This document shows, piece after piece, positions 7,773-16,712 of a stretch of DNA of 38,650 nucleotides (positions within the stretch are counted from its first letter, which is position 1; each line of letters starts with the position of its first letter). The notes beneath the pieces are model-generated. The model saw nothing but the letters and a program-made list of their open reading frames with translations. It made no database searches and had not been told where the DNA came from. The position numbers were made by a program, and so were the translations under genes. Source of the stretch: an uncultured Eubacteriales bacterium. Its GTDB lineage: Bacteria > Bacillota > Clostridia > TANB77 > CAG-508. The stretch covers positions 1 through 38,650 of the forward strand of contig CADAHH010000010.1 in the NCBI GenBank assembly GCA_902787685.1. The letters are read 5' to 3'.

Positions 7773-8381
7773 ATGAAAGTATTATTTGCAACAACAAATC
7801 CAGCAAAGATTAAAAGATATGTGGACAAGCTAAAAGAAAAAAATATAGAAGTTTTAACAATTAAGGATTTAGGAATAAATTTAAAACCAGAAGAAACAGG
7901 TAAAAATGCGATTGAAAATGCATATATAAAAGCCAAAACATATTATGATGAAACAAAAATACCAACAATTGGAATTGATAATAATTTGTATATCGAAGGA
8001 TTACCAAAAGAAAAACAACCAGGAACGCATGTTAGAAGAGTAAATGGTAAAGAATTAAGTGATGATGAAATGATTGATTATTATTGCAAACTAATAAGTG
8101 AATATGGTGAAAAATTATCAGCTAAATGGGTATTTGGAATGGTTATATATGATGGAAAAGAGCCAAAGGAATATAGTTGGAGCAAAGGACATTTCTATTT
8201 GGTAAACAAACCTTGTGAAAAAAGAAATCCGGGATATCCATTAGATTCAATTTCAATTATGCCGGAGTGTAACAAGTATTTTGTTGATTTAACAGAAGAG
8301 GATAGAAATAAAGATAAGGTTAATTATAAAGAAGATGAAGTTATAGATTTTATAGTAAAATATGTATATAGTGAAGATTAA
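7773..8381 (+). CDS. HAM1/RdgB-type non-canonical purine NTP pyrophosphatase
   Basis: A 202-residue cytosolic pyrophosphatase of the Ham1/RdgB family, which hydrolyses ITP, dITP or XTP to the monophosphate and keeps deaminated purines out of nucleic acid. The N-terminal LFATTNPAKIKRY is the conserved T-x-N-x-x-K nucleotide loop, ETGKNAIENAYIKAKTYY is the metal-binding helix and PTIGIDNNLYIEGLP the following active-site Asp strand. The end (SISIMPE and LTEEDRNK) is more divergent than housekeeping RdgB, so it may be a specialised member. AGAGG precedes the start by nine bases. Confidence 0.8.
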   Translation: MKVLFATTNPAKIKRYVDKLKEKNIEVLTIKDLGINLKPEETGKNAIENAYIKAKTYYDETKIPTIGIDNNLYIEGLPKEKQPGTHVRRVNGKELSDDEMIDYYCKLISEYGEKLSAKWVFGMVIYDGKEPKEYSWSKGHFYLVNKPCEKRNPGYPLDSISIMPECNKYFVDLTEEDRNKDKVNYKEDEVIDFIVKYVYSED

Positions 8382-8427
8382 AAAAGATGTAGTTATTTAA
8401 TCATAAATAAAAAGGAAAATATAAAAA

Positions 8428-10002
8428 ATGGAGATTGATTTTAATTTAGTAAATGAATTTAAAGAAACGATATTAAAAAGCTATAATGAAGCTTTAAAGC
8501 TAGATAAAAATGTTAGAAATAAAGAACTTAATGATATTGTAACAGATGTTGATATTTATATGGAAACAAAGATAATTGAAAAAATACAGGAATTATTTCC
8601 AGAACATTCAATTTATTCAGAAGAAAAAGGAGAAATTTTAGGAAATAATGAATATATATGGTATATTGATCCAATAGATGGAACAATTAATTTTGCAAAT
8701 GGAATACCTTTATATTCAACATCAATAGCATTAAAAAAGAATGATGAAACAATTTTTGGATTTATATATGATTATTCAAGTGAAAAATGTTATTATGCTA
8801 TAAAAGGAAAAGGTGCTTATTGTAATCAAGAGAGGTTAAGTGTATCAAATAATAATAATCTTTCAGATAGTATAATTTCATTTTGTTTGACATCACATTA
8901 TAATTTAGATAGAGTAAATGAAGTTTTAGAAATAGAAAAATGTTTAGCTCCAAAAGTTAGAGGATTACGATTATTTGTATCATCTGCAATAGAATTGGCT
9001 TGGTGTGCTGAAGGTAAAATCGATGGATGCATAAATATTAAAAAAAGTCAAAGAATAAGCTCATCAGCAGGAATACTTTTAATAGAAGAAGCTGGAGGAA
9101 AAGTTACAAATATCTTAGGTGAAACAAGACAAAAAGTTGATACAATGTTAGCAACAAATGGATTAATACATTCTAAAGTTGTGAATGCTCTTAAATATGC
9201 TGTTTTTATAGGAAGTTCTACAGAAGTAATTGAAATAAAACAAGATGAACTTAATAGCACAATAAATACATATATAGCAGGTAAAGCATATAGTCAAGCA
9301 ATTGCTGGAGCAAAATCAGGACTTAATTCAAAACTTTTAACAACTATATCAGGTGTTAGAAAAAATGAATTAGATAGTATGATTTTAGAAGCAAAGAAAA
9401 ACAATATAGATACATCAAATATTGTTATTTCAAATAGTATTGAAAATGATATAAAAATTGTATTTAAAGATGAAAACAATATAAAAATAAAGGAAGAAGA
9501 TATATTAAAAGGATCAGCAGAGGCTTTATCTGAAGAAATAATAATTCAAAATGAAGAAGTATTAAAAAAGGCATCAATAATTGTATGTCAAACTAAGATT
9601 AGCAAAAAAACAATTAACAAAATTGTAGAAATAGCAAATGAAAATAATGTACCTATAGTTATTAATCCAAGTAGGCCAAATGAAATCAATTTAGATAATA
9701 AAGAAAACGAGGAATTGATTGACAAAATAACAATGATTATATGTGATACAAAAGAGTTAGAAAGAATATTTGGTCAAAATATTGTGGTAGATGAGATTTT
9801 AGAAAAACATAAAAACAAATTAATTGTTATGGAAGATAATAATGAAATTAAATACTTTGATGGAAACTCTATTATATCAATAAATAGTCAAATTGAGCTA
9901 CAAGAAGTAGGCGCCAAAGATATTTTTATTGGTAGATTTGTTAAAAATTATCTTGAAAAAGAAAATATAACAGAGGCAATAAAGGCAAGTGTGATATTGT
10001 GA
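8428..10002 (+). CDS. Fusion: inositol-monophosphatase-like plus PfkB-like kinase domain
   Basis: A 524-residue two-domain protein. Residues 1-255 follow the inositol monophosphatase fold: D40, SEEKGE with E65/E66, and DPIDGT (D81, D84) supply metal ligands. The second family motif WDxAAG is replaced by RISSSAG near 209-215, so the third metal-binding Asp appears to be Ser. Residues about 258-524 look like a PfkB/ribokinase-type domain, with GAKDIF near 501-506 in place of GAGDxF, keeping the catalytic Asp. Both domains handle sugar or inositol phosphates. The missing Asp makes phosphatase activity doubtful. An AAAGGA site precedes the ATG by eleven bases. Confidence 0.75.
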   Translation: MEIDFNLVNEFKETILKSYNEALKLDKNVRNKELNDIVTDVDIYMETKIIEKIQELFPEHSIYSEEKGEILGNNEYIWYIDPIDGTINFANGIPLYSTSIALKKNDETIFGFIYDYSSEKCYYAIKGKGAYCNQERLSVSNNNNLSDSIISFCLTSHYNLDRVNEVLEIEKCLAPKVRGLRLFVSSAIELAWCAEGKIDGCINIKKSQRISSSAGILLIEEAGGKVTNILGETRQKVDTMLATNGLIHSKVVNALKYAVFIGSSTEVIEIKQDELNSTINTYIAGKAYSQAIAGAKSGLNSKLLTTISGVRKNELDSMILEAKKNNIDTSNIVISNSIENDIKIVFKDENNIKIKEEDILKGSAEALSEEIIIQNEEVLKKASIIVCQTKISKKTINKIVEIANENNVPIVINPSRPNEINLDNKENEELIDKITMIICDTKELERIFGQNIVVDEILEKHKNKLIVMEDNNEIKYFDGNSIISINSQIELQEVGAKDIFIGRFVKNYLEKENITEAIKASVIL

Positions 10003-10014
10003 AACAATTTATAA

Positions 10015-10245
10015 CCATCTTATGCAACAAAAACACTTGCAGAAATAGACAATTTTTATATTGATAATCAATATAGAAGAAAAGGCATAGGCAAAAAATT
10101 AGTACAAGAGTTTAAGGATTATTGCATCAGTCAAGGTATTGAAGAAATTAAAGTAACAGCATTAAGCAAGAATATAAACGCTAGAAATTTTTATGAAAAT
10201 TGCGGATTTGAGGAATTTGAAGTTACTTATAAAATGAATTTGTAA
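10015..10245 (+). pseudogene. GNAT acetyltransferase, C-terminal fragment
   Basis: The frame reads EIDNFYIDNQYRRKGIGKKL, then ARNFYENCGFEEFEV and stops at 10243. RRKGIGKKL is the acetyl-CoA loop and NFYENCGF the usual C-terminal strand. There is no start codon and a stop at 10012-10014 cuts it from the preceding gene, so it is a 76-codon remnant of a roughly 150-residue acetyltransferase. Confidence 0.75.
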
Positions 10246-10304
10246 ATAAATGATGTTATCAGATGAAATATAAAAGAATCAATAACAAGAATGGAGTAGA
10301 TTAA

Positions 10305-10646
10305 ATGTTTATTAAGATTGAAAGTAAAGATAAAATAACTAGAGGAGAAGGGTCACAATATAGTATTGATAATTATTTAACAAAAAATATGGTTGGAAAC
10401 ATTAGTGTAGCAGTTTCACATCTAAATGGAAAAATTGAAAAAACAAAAAATTTAGAGAGCGATAGAATTTATTATTTTATAAATGCAAATGCTAAATTTG
10501 AACTTGATAATGAAATTATACATGTTAATGATGGAGATGTTATTTTTATATCAAAAAATACATTTTATAGTATAGAAGGAAAGTTTGATGCTGTATTAAT
10601 TAATACACCAGCATTTGATTTAAAAAATGAAATTTCAGAAATGTGA
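10305..10646 (+). CDS. Small single-domain cupin protein
   Basis: A 113-residue protein with a cupin barrel: IYYFINANAKFELDNEI and HVNDGDVIFISKNTFYSI correspond to cupin motifs 1 and 2. The metal-binding His residues of motif 1 are absent, so it may bind a ligand without metal or be non-enzymatic. GGAG at 10294-10297 positions the start. Substrate unknown. Confidence 0.65.
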   Translation: MFIKIESKDKITRGEGSQYSIDNYLTKNMVGNISVAVSHLNGKIEKTKNLESDRIYYFINANAKFELDNEIIHVNDGDVIFISKNTFYSIEGKFDAVLINTPAFDLKNEISEM

Positions 10647-10719
10647 GCTTATGAAAAATGAAAAATGAGGACGTGGATATTAATAGAACATTAGTGTTAT
10701 TAAAAATAAGGAGAAAGCT

Positions 10720-11145
10720 ATGATTGACCATATTGCAGCATTAATCTTTGATAGTGAAAACAATTTATTAGTGTTAAGGAAGAAAACACCAGATAATAGA
10801 AAAGAATGCATTTTACCTGGCGGAAAAAGAGAAGGAAACGAAACAGATGAACAAACACTAAAAAGAGAATTGCGAGAAGAACTAAGTGTAGAAGTTGAAG
10901 AAATGAAATTTTATAAAATATATTATGATAAAGCCGTTTTTGAACAAGAAGAAGATTTTAAACAAACAACGTATATTACAAAATTGAAAGATAAAAACAT
11001 TTCAATTAAAAATGAAATAAAAGAAGCATTATGGATTAATTCGGACTATGAGAGTAAAGGAATAAAATGCAATCCAACACTTTCATTTAAAATAATTCCA
11101 GATTTAATAAATGATGGTATTTTGAAATTGATACATAAATCATGA
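10720..11145 (+). CDS. Nudix hydrolase
   Basis: A 141-residue hydrolase of nucleoside diphosphates linked to another moiety. The Nudix box is complete: G35, E41, R49, E50, E53 and E54 in GGKREGNETDEQ followed by KRELREEL. Strand IAALIFDSENNLLVLRKK precedes it as in other family members. The substrate cannot be told. Start at 10720 after AAGGAG. Confidence 0.88.
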   Translation: MIDHIAALIFDSENNLLVLRKKTPDNRKECILPGGKREGNETDEQTLKRELREELSVEVEEMKFYKIYYDKAVFEQEEDFKQTTYITKLKDKNISIKNEIKEALWINSDYESKGIKCNPTLSFKIIPDLINDGILKLIHKS

Positions 11146-11175
11146 TGTTAAATTCAAAATTCACAAAGAGTTAAG

Positions 11176-11204
11176 TTGATATTTAATAAAATATATGTTA
11201 AGAT
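11176..11204 (+). promoter_or_regulatory. Possible promoter before the EamA-type gene
   Basis: TTGATA (11176-11181), 17 bases, TAAGAT (11199-11204). A hairpin begins almost at the expected transcription start, so initiation here would meet the structure at 11208-11250 at once. Confidence 0.4.
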
Positions 11205-11207
11205 AGG

Positions 11208-11250
11208 TTCATACAATAAATATTCAATTTATTGTATGAATTATTTTTTA
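11208..11250 (+). terminator. Terminator after the Nudix gene
   Basis: A perfect 14-bp stem, TTCATACAATAAAT with ATTTATTGTATGAA, 5-base loop, followed by TTATTTTTT. Confidence 0.8.
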
Positions 11251-11292
11251 AATAAATAATTTGATTATTTAGAGAATAAGAAGGAGAATTTT

Positions 11293-12147
11293 ATGAACTG
11301 GATTATATTATCTATAGGAATTTTATTGAGCTCTCCTATGATGTATTTATTTTTAAGAAAATCAAAAGATTTAAAAAAGGATATTAAGATACAAAACTTA
11401 TCTATGTTTTTAATTCCTACAATTGTATATTTTATTTATAATATAGTTTCAGGAACAAGTATGATAATAGAAATTAAATACTTTTTGATAATATTTGCAG
11501 CGGCAATTTTATTTAGTCTGATAGGAAATATTTTTTCTTTAAAGGCAGTTCAATTAACAAAAAATCCAGGATATAGTTTGATGATTCAAAAATCTTATAC
11601 TATTTTTACAACTATTATGTCTGTATTTTTGTTTGGCTCGTTAATAACAGTAAAAGATATTATATCAATTATAATTGTATTAGTATTTACATCTTTGATT
11701 CTTATAGAAAAATCAACTCAAAAAGATGATAATAAGATATGGATTCTCTATACTTTTGGTGCATTTTTTGCATTTGGATTCCTATCATTAACTATTACAT
11801 ATTTAGGTAGGCAAGGATTAACATCAACAGTGATAAACTTTTATATTTGTCTAATTGTAACAATTTCTCTTGCAATTCAGATATTTAAAAATAGAATAAA
11901 ATTAAGTTTTGATAAAATGAGTATAGGTGTATTTATTGGAACAGGTATCCTAGCAGCAATATTTAATTTTTGTTTAATTCAAGGATATCTACTTGCTCCA
12001 AATCCAGGATATATAAGTGCTGTAAATGTAGCTTCAATTTCACTATTAACTATTTTATATAGAGTATTTTTTAAAGACACCTTAACATTAAAAAAATCCA
12101 TAGGTATTGTTGGAATATTAGTTGGATTGTTTATGTTATTTATCTAA
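11293..12147 (+). CDS. EamA/DMT-type 10-helix transporter
   Basis: A 284-residue integral membrane protein with about ten hydrophobic helices in two halves, as in the drug/metabolite transporter superfamily. The halves carry matching signatures, LTKNPGYSLMIQKSY in the first and LLAPNPGYISAVNVAS in the second, supporting internal duplication. It probably moves a small metabolite across the cytoplasmic membrane; direction and substrate are unknown. AAGGAG is well spaced before the ATG. Confidence 0.75.
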   Translation: MNWIILSIGILLSSPMMYLFLRKSKDLKKDIKIQNLSMFLIPTIVYFIYNIVSGTSMIIEIKYFLIIFAAAILFSLIGNIFSLKAVQLTKNPGYSLMIQKSYTIFTTIMSVFLFGSLITVKDIISIIIVLVFTSLILIEKSTQKDDNKIWILYTFGAFFAFGFLSLTITYLGRQGLTSTVINFYICLIVTISLAIQIFKNRIKLSFDKMSIGVFIGTGILAAIFNFCLIQGYLLAPNPGYISAVNVASISLLTILYRVFFKDTLTLKKSIGIVGILVGLFMLFI

Positions 12148-12220
12148 TAGATTATGATGGTATGAATGAATTTAATTTGACATTCAATGAAATACAAATT
12201 GAAAGGAATTTAATTTATAT

Positions 12221-13093
12221 ATGAATAAAAATGATATATTTAAAATTGGCATTGAAACATGGAAAGTTAATCCAGATGAATTTGAAAAAGATTTAGAAGC
12301 ATTAAACTTTTCTTTTGAGTTAGGGCAAAACTATTTGCCTCTTTCATTATTATACAATAATGGAAAAGTGGTAGAAAAGATGAAAGATTTCATAAAAATG
12401 GTTGGTAGAGAAAATCTATTTATATGTGCTAACATAGAAAGATATGTAGAAAAAATAGAAGATGTTGAGGAACAACTAAATAAATATTTAGAACTCCTTG
12501 AAATTGACTATGTAGATTGCTTTCAAATACATACTTTTGCTGTTTGCAAAATACCAATGCAAGAAATATACAGAGAAATTGACAGATTAGCAAAATTAGG
12601 AAAAGTAAAACAAATTGGCGTTAGCAATGTTAATTTAGCTCAATTAAAAGGAATAAATAATATTGTTAAAATAGATTTTTTTGAAGGTGTTTATAATTTA
12701 GACTGTAAATATTATGAAAATGAAGGATTAATTGACTATTGTAAAGAAAATGATATTTTGTTTACAGCATATCAACCATTAAGAAGAAATAAAATAGCAC
12801 AAAAAAATTATGCTTTTCTAAAGGAGTTAGCTGAAAAATACAATAAAACTCAAAATCAAATAATGATAAATTGGATTGTAAAAGAAAAGAATATTTTGCC
12901 AATAATAAAATCAACAAATAAAGATAGAATAAAAGAGAATATTCAGGCACTAGATTTTGAAATGGAAAAAGACGATTATAAAAAACTAAATGAGTTTCAA
13001 AATGAAAAAATAAATTCAATTGAAATAAATTGGAATGATGAAACTGGAGTAACAATAGATCAGCTAGCAAATCAAAATGAAGATGGAGAGTAG
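12221..13093 (+). CDS. Aldo/keto-reductase-fold protein with altered active site
   Basis: A 290-residue TIM-barrel protein of the aldo/keto reductase family: LLEIDYVDCFQIH, KLGKVKQIGVSNVNLAQL, and LPIIKSTNKDRIKENI are standard. Of the catalytic tetrad Tyr (Y45, in LSLLYNNG) and His (H104) remain, but the Asp of GxNxxDTA aligns with P40 and the Lys of IxTK aligns with N71. Oxidoreductase activity is therefore uncertain. The start at 12221 has AAAGGA about 12 bases upstream. The GNAT gene begins seven bases after its stop. Confidence 0.8.
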   Translation: MNKNDIFKIGIETWKVNPDEFEKDLEALNFSFELGQNYLPLSLLYNNGKVVEKMKDFIKMVGRENLFICANIERYVEKIEDVEEQLNKYLELLEIDYVDCFQIHTFAVCKIPMQEIYREIDRLAKLGKVKQIGVSNVNLAQLKGINNIVKIDFFEGVYNLDCKYYENEGLIDYCKENDILFTAYQPLRRNKIAQKNYAFLKELAEKYNKTQNQIMINWIVKEKNILPIIKSTNKDRIKENIQALDFEMEKDDYKKLNEFQNEKINSIEINWNDETGVTIDQLANQNEDGE

Positions 13094-13099
13094 TGTTTT

Positions 13100-13540
13100 A
13101 TGAAATTAAATGTTATACATGCAAACAAAAGTCATAAAGACTTTTTAATATATGCAAATAAAGTAATAGATCAAGTAAATGATATGAATGAAACAAATGG
13201 ATTACAATTAAATATTGATAAAGACTATTTTTGTGATAATCCTAAATTTCAGTGTTTAGTTGCTGAAGCAGATAATAAGCCAGTTGGAATGATTTTATAT
13301 TCTTATGTTTATTGGGCTAGTGATGGAGAAGTACTTTGGATTTCGCAGATGTATATTGAACCTGCATATAGAAAACAAGGTGTATTTTTTAAACTAGTTT
13401 CAAAACTAAGAGAAGAGAATAAAGATACTAAAATTGCATCTTGTGCAACAGGTGAAGAAAATGAAAGAATGCAAAAGATTTTAAAGTATTATGGTGGAGT
13501 TGAAATGAAAAATTTGAAATTTTATTATAAAAAAATGTAA
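13100..13540 (+). CDS. GNAT-family N-acetyltransferase
   Basis: A 146-residue acetyltransferase. CLVAEADNKPVGMILY gives strands 2-3 and MYIEPAYRKQGVFFKLVSKL the acetyl-CoA-binding strand-loop-helix, with R-K-Q-G-V-F in place of the usual Q/R-x-x-G-x-G/A. GGAGAG at 13085-13090, inside the end of the preceding gene, serves as binding site, suggesting co-expression with the aldo/keto-reductase-like protein. Acceptor unknown. Confidence 0.82.
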   Translation: MKLNVIHANKSHKDFLIYANKVIDQVNDMNETNGLQLNIDKDYFCDNPKFQCLVAEADNKPVGMILYSYVYWASDGEVLWISQMYIEPAYRKQGVFFKLVSKLREENKDTKIASCATGEENERMQKILKYYGGVEMKNLKFYYKKM

Positions 13541-13707
13541 CAGAATTCACATCTCCACTTAATACTTGGTCAGAAAATGAATTTGAATTAAACAAATAAT
13601 ATGCATTTGACACTGTAGCTTTTTCAAAATGGTTAAGTGAATTGAGGCAAGAGATATTAAATGATACATTAAACAAAATAAAAATTGAAGGAGATAATAA
13701 TGATTGA
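13540..13707 (+). pseudogene. Gene remnant of unknown family
   Basis: One frame reads TEFTSPLNTWSENEFELNK, a TAA at 13597-13599, then YAFDTVAFSKWLSELRQEIL and a stop at 13705. The flow across the single stop and the coding-like composition suggest the C-terminal piece of a dead gene. No start codon with a binding site is present. It lies between a GNAT and an SGNH hydrolase gene. Confidence 0.4.
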
Positions 13708-13742
13708 CCATTCAGTTTTAAACCAAAAAATGAGGGATTATA

Positions 13743-14387
13743 ATGGAACAAATTAGAATACTATGTTATGGAGATTCAAATACCTGGGGATATATTTCTG
13801 GAAGTGATCATCAAAGATATGGAAATAATGAAAGATGGACCAAAATATTAGCGGATTTATTAGGAAATAGATTTGAAGTAATAGAAGAAGGACTAAATAG
13901 TAGAACACTTACATCTAATGACACTAGACCAGGAAAAGAAGGTAAAAATGGATATGAATATTTAATGCCCTGTCTAGATACGCACGATCCTATTGACTTA
14001 GTTATATTGATGCTAGGTACAAATGAGTTAAAAGCTAAATATCAAAAGAGCGCTAATAATGTTGGAGAAATGCTAGAAGAATACTTTGTAAAAACAATTT
14101 TAAACAGAAAATCACAGCTAAAAGATAGTTGTCCAAAACTATTAATAGTAGTGCCACCTATAGTAAATGAAAATCAAGAATATTGTAAAACAAATAATAT
14201 GTTTTTAGGAGCATCACAAAAGTCAAAAGAACTGAATGATATTTACAAACATATTGCTAAAAAATATAATTGTTATTTTCTAGGTAATCAAGGATTAGAA
14301 ACTGGAATTGATGGAGTTCATTTAACAAAAGAAAGCCATATGAAATTAGCCAAAATGTTAGAAGAAAAGATAAATCAAATATATTAA
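13743..14387 (+). CDS. SGNH/GDSL-family hydrolase
   Basis: A 214-residue cytosolic esterase-like hydrolase. All four SGNH blocks are present: ILCYGDSNTWG with nucleophile S12, a Gly block around EEGLNSRTL, MLGTNE with the oxyanion Asn, and DGVHLT with D190 and H193. The sequence resembles arylesterase-type members acting on acyl esters. No signal peptide. GAGGGA precedes the ATG. Confidence 0.88.
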   Translation: MEQIRILCYGDSNTWGYISGSDHQRYGNNERWTKILADLLGNRFEVIEEGLNSRTLTSNDTRPGKEGKNGYEYLMPCLDTHDPIDLVILMLGTNELKAKYQKSANNVGEMLEEYFVKTILNRKSQLKDSCPKLLIVVPPIVNENQEYCKTNNMFLGASQKSKELNDIYKHIAKKYNCYFLGNQGLETGIDGVHLTKESHMKLAKMLEEKINQIY

Positions 14388-14410
14388 ATAAATAATTATG
14401 CAAATTGACA

Positions 14411-14451
14411 AAACTTAAGCAAGTGATTGATTGAAAATCACTTGCTTTTAT
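14411..14451 (+). terminator. Terminator, left copy of a hairpin repeat
   Basis: AAGCAAGTGATT and AATCACTTGCTT form a 12-bp stem, then TTTA. Nearly identical sequence recurs at 15703-15743, so the RhuM-Fic gene is bracketed by this repeat. The 14388-14688 gap otherwise holds only a promoter. Confidence 0.75.
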
Positions 14452-14569
14452 ACATGCACATTTATTTAAAGAGATTGATTAAAATAAATGCACAGCAAAG
14501 TTGCGGATATAATGAAGTTGTAAATTGTAGTTGGTAGATATTTTCATAAAACTTTTTTTCGTAAAAGTA

Positions 14570-14598
14570 TTGACAAATGAAATAATACATTATAAAAT
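14570..14598 (+). promoter_or_regulatory. Sigma-A promoter of the RhuM-Fic gene
   Basis: TTGACA (14570-14575), 17 bases, TAAAAT (14593-14598). Confidence 0.7.
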
Positions 14599-14688
14599 AC
14601 AAACAATAGTTCACAAATAATAAATAATGGAGTTTAAATGTAGCAATCAAATTGAAAGAACTAAATTTATAGTAAAGGATGTGTTCTT

Positions 14689-15645
14689 ATGGACGAAAAA
14701 AAGAATGAAATTATTTTATTTGAAAACCAAGGAGTAAAATTAGAAGTAAACTTAAAAGATGAAACAGTGTGGCTTAATAGACAACAATTAGCTGAGTTAT
14801 TTGATAGAGATATTAAGACTATTGGTAAACATATTAACAATGCGTTAAATGAAGAATTAAAAGATATTCCAACTGTCGCAAAATTTGCGACAGTTCAAAA
14901 AGAAGGAAATAGAGACGTTACAAGAGATATTGAATATTATAATTTAGATGTTATTATTTCAGTTGGATATCGTGTAAAATCAGAAAACGGTGTTATTTTT
15001 AGAAGATGGGCTAATAAGATTTTAAAAGACTATATGTTAAAAGGCTACGCAATAAATCAAAAAAGATTAGAATACCTAGAAAAGACAGTAAAATTGATAG
15101 ATATAGCAAATAGAATTGATGATAGACTACAAGGAGATGATGCAAAAGAAATCTTAAAAGTAATTGGAGGATATTCAAAAGCATTAGATTTATTAGATGA
15201 TTATGACCACAAAACTTTAAAGAAAATTGATGGAAATATTGATGAAAGAAAAATTGAGTATAATGATTGTATAGATATTATAAATAAATTAAGGTTTAAT
15301 GAAGAAAGTTCTCTATTTGCAGTAGAAAGAGATAAAGGTTTAGAATCAATTATAGGAAATATTTATCAAAGTTTTGCAGGGCAAGATATTTATAAAAGTA
15401 TTGAAGAAAAAGGAGCAAATTTCTTATATTTAATAGTTAAAAATCATGTTTTTACAGATGGGAACAAAAGAATAGCAGCAACTCTGTTTATATATTTTTT
15501 AAACTACTATGGAATTTTATATAAAAACGGAAAACAAACAATAGATAATAATACTTTAGCAGCATTAACTTTGTTAATTGCTGAATCAAATCCAAAAGAA
15601 AAAGAAGTTTTAATTGATTTAATAATGAATTTTTTGAATGACTAA
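14689..15645 (+). CDS. RhuM-Fic/DOC fusion protein
   Basis: A 318-residue fusion. Residues about 8-150 form the RhuM virulence-protein domain (VWLNRQQLAELFDRDIKTI, then SVGYRVKSENGVIFRRWANK), and residues about 190-318 a Fic/DOC domain with the active loop NHVFTDGNKRIAATLF, H253 to R261, matching HxFx(D/E)GNKR. Fic proteins transfer AMP or phosphate to target proteins; RhuM-Fic proteins are frequent in mobile regions. I see no separate antitoxin gene beside it. It has its own promoter and terminator, so it is a self-contained unit. Confidence 0.88.
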   Translation: MDEKKNEIILFENQGVKLEVNLKDETVWLNRQQLAELFDRDIKTIGKHINNALNEELKDIPTVAKFATVQKEGNRDVTRDIEYYNLDVIISVGYRVKSENGVIFRRWANKILKDYMLKGYAINQKRLEYLEKTVKLIDIANRIDDRLQGDDAKEILKVIGGYSKALDLLDDYDHKTLKKIDGNIDERKIEYNDCIDIINKLRFNEESSLFAVERDKGLESIIGNIYQSFAGQDIYKSIEEKGANFLYLIVKNHVFTDGNKRIAATLFIYFLNYYGILYKNGKQTIDNNTLAALTLLIAESNPKEKEVLIDLIMNFLND

Positions 15646-15702
15646 TTAGAAAATATAAAGAACTATGCAAATTAGCCAGAAGTTGATATAGTTCTTCTAA
15701 AA

Positions 15703-15743
15703 AATCTTAAGCAAGTGATTGGTTGAAAATCACTTGCTTTTAT
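15703..15743 (+). terminator. Terminator, right copy of the hairpin repeat
   Basis: The same 12-bp stem as at 14411-14451 with one loop change, followed by TTTTA, closing the RhuM-Fic unit. Confidence 0.75.
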
Positions 15744-15801
15744 GCTAGAATATATCTGTGAAAAAGGGGACAAAAATGAATAAATATAACAAGGAGAAAG
15801 C

Positions 15802-16572
15802 ATGGAGGAAAAAATATTTTATGAAAGCACAGATAATATTAAACTATGTGGCTTATTATCTGTTGTGAATGATAATAAAAAAATTGTTATTTTAGCACAT
15901 GGATTAAATGGAGATAAAACTTCAGATAATTTTAATGCGTTGGTGGGAAAATTGCAAGATTACAAAATAAATTCATTTAGATTTGATTTTAGAGCACATG
16001 GAGAAAGTACAGGAAATGACTATGAAATGACTCCAACAAAAGAAGTAGAAGATTTAGAAAAAACAATTGAAATGTTAAATAATAAAGGATTTGAAGAGAT
16101 AATAGTATTAGGTTCAAGTTTTGGCGCAAGTATAGTTTCTTTAATTGATTATAAAAAATATCACAGCATAAAAGGACTAATTTTATGGTATGGAGCATTA
16201 GATTATCTTGCTACAATTGAACAAGAAGGATTTTTTACAGAAGAACACAAAAAAATTGCTGAACAACAAGGATATTATCAAATAAAGAGCAGAAGAAGGG
16301 GTAGAATATTTAAATTAGGACTACCATTATATAATGAAGTATATAAAATTGTGCCTTATGAACATTTAAAAACAATTAATTTACCTAAACTATTTGTACA
16401 TGGACTTCAAGATACTATGGTTCCTTATGAGTTATCAGTTAAAGTTTCAAAACTATGTAATAATTCGAGGTTAGAACTGATAGAAAAAGGAGAGCATTCG
16501 TTTAGAGATGATAAAGGAGCGTTAGACAAAGCCGTTGATGTTAGCATAGATTTTATAAAAGAATTAATATAG
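15802..16572 (+). CDS. Alpha/beta-hydrolase (esterase/peptidase-like)
   Basis: A 256-residue alpha/beta-hydrolase. The oxyanion region is ILAHGLNGDK, the nucleophile elbow GSSFGAS places Ser at 106, HGLQDTMVPY gives D204 and GEHSF gives H232, a complete triad. FRFDFRAHGEST is the usual strand before the elbow. Similar proteins are annotated as carboxylesterases or dienelactone-hydrolase-like. AAGGAG precedes the ATG. No signal peptide. Confidence 0.85.
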   Translation: MEEKIFYESTDNIKLCGLLSVVNDNKKIVILAHGLNGDKTSDNFNALVGKLQDYKINSFRFDFRAHGESTGNDYEMTPTKEVEDLEKTIEMLNNKGFEEIIVLGSSFGASIVSLIDYKKYHSIKGLILWYGALDYLATIEQEGFFTEEHKKIAEQQGYYQIKSRRRGRIFKLGLPLYNEVYKIVPYEHLKTINLPKLFVHGLQDTMVPYELSVKVSKLCNNSRLELIEKGEHSFRDDKGALDKAVDVSIDFIKELI

Positions 16573-16602
16573 AAAATAAAATTTATGAAAAGTGAGATTT
16601 TT

Positions 16603-16698
16603 ATGGGAAAATTAAAAATAGCTACCTGGAATATAAGTTGCGGAATTCCGGCAGAATGGAGCCTTTCAAACGGAATACAAAAAGAGAATTTTAAATAA
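16603..16698 (+). pseudogene. Endonuclease/exonuclease/phosphatase N-terminal fragment
   Basis: An ATG at 16603 gives MGKLKIATWNISCGIPAEWS and stops after 31 codons. KIATWNI is the hallmark first strand of the endonuclease/exonuclease/phosphatase superfamily, normally about 250-300 residues. The rest has been lost; the next gene starts 14 bases later. Confidence 0.6.
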
Positions 16699-16712
16699 TT
16701 TGAGGTGAAGTT

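Noticed and set aside
14689..15645. Fic toxin-antitoxin pair
   Set aside because: No small antitoxin gene lies next to it; the neighbours are a hydrolase and a SGNH enzyme.
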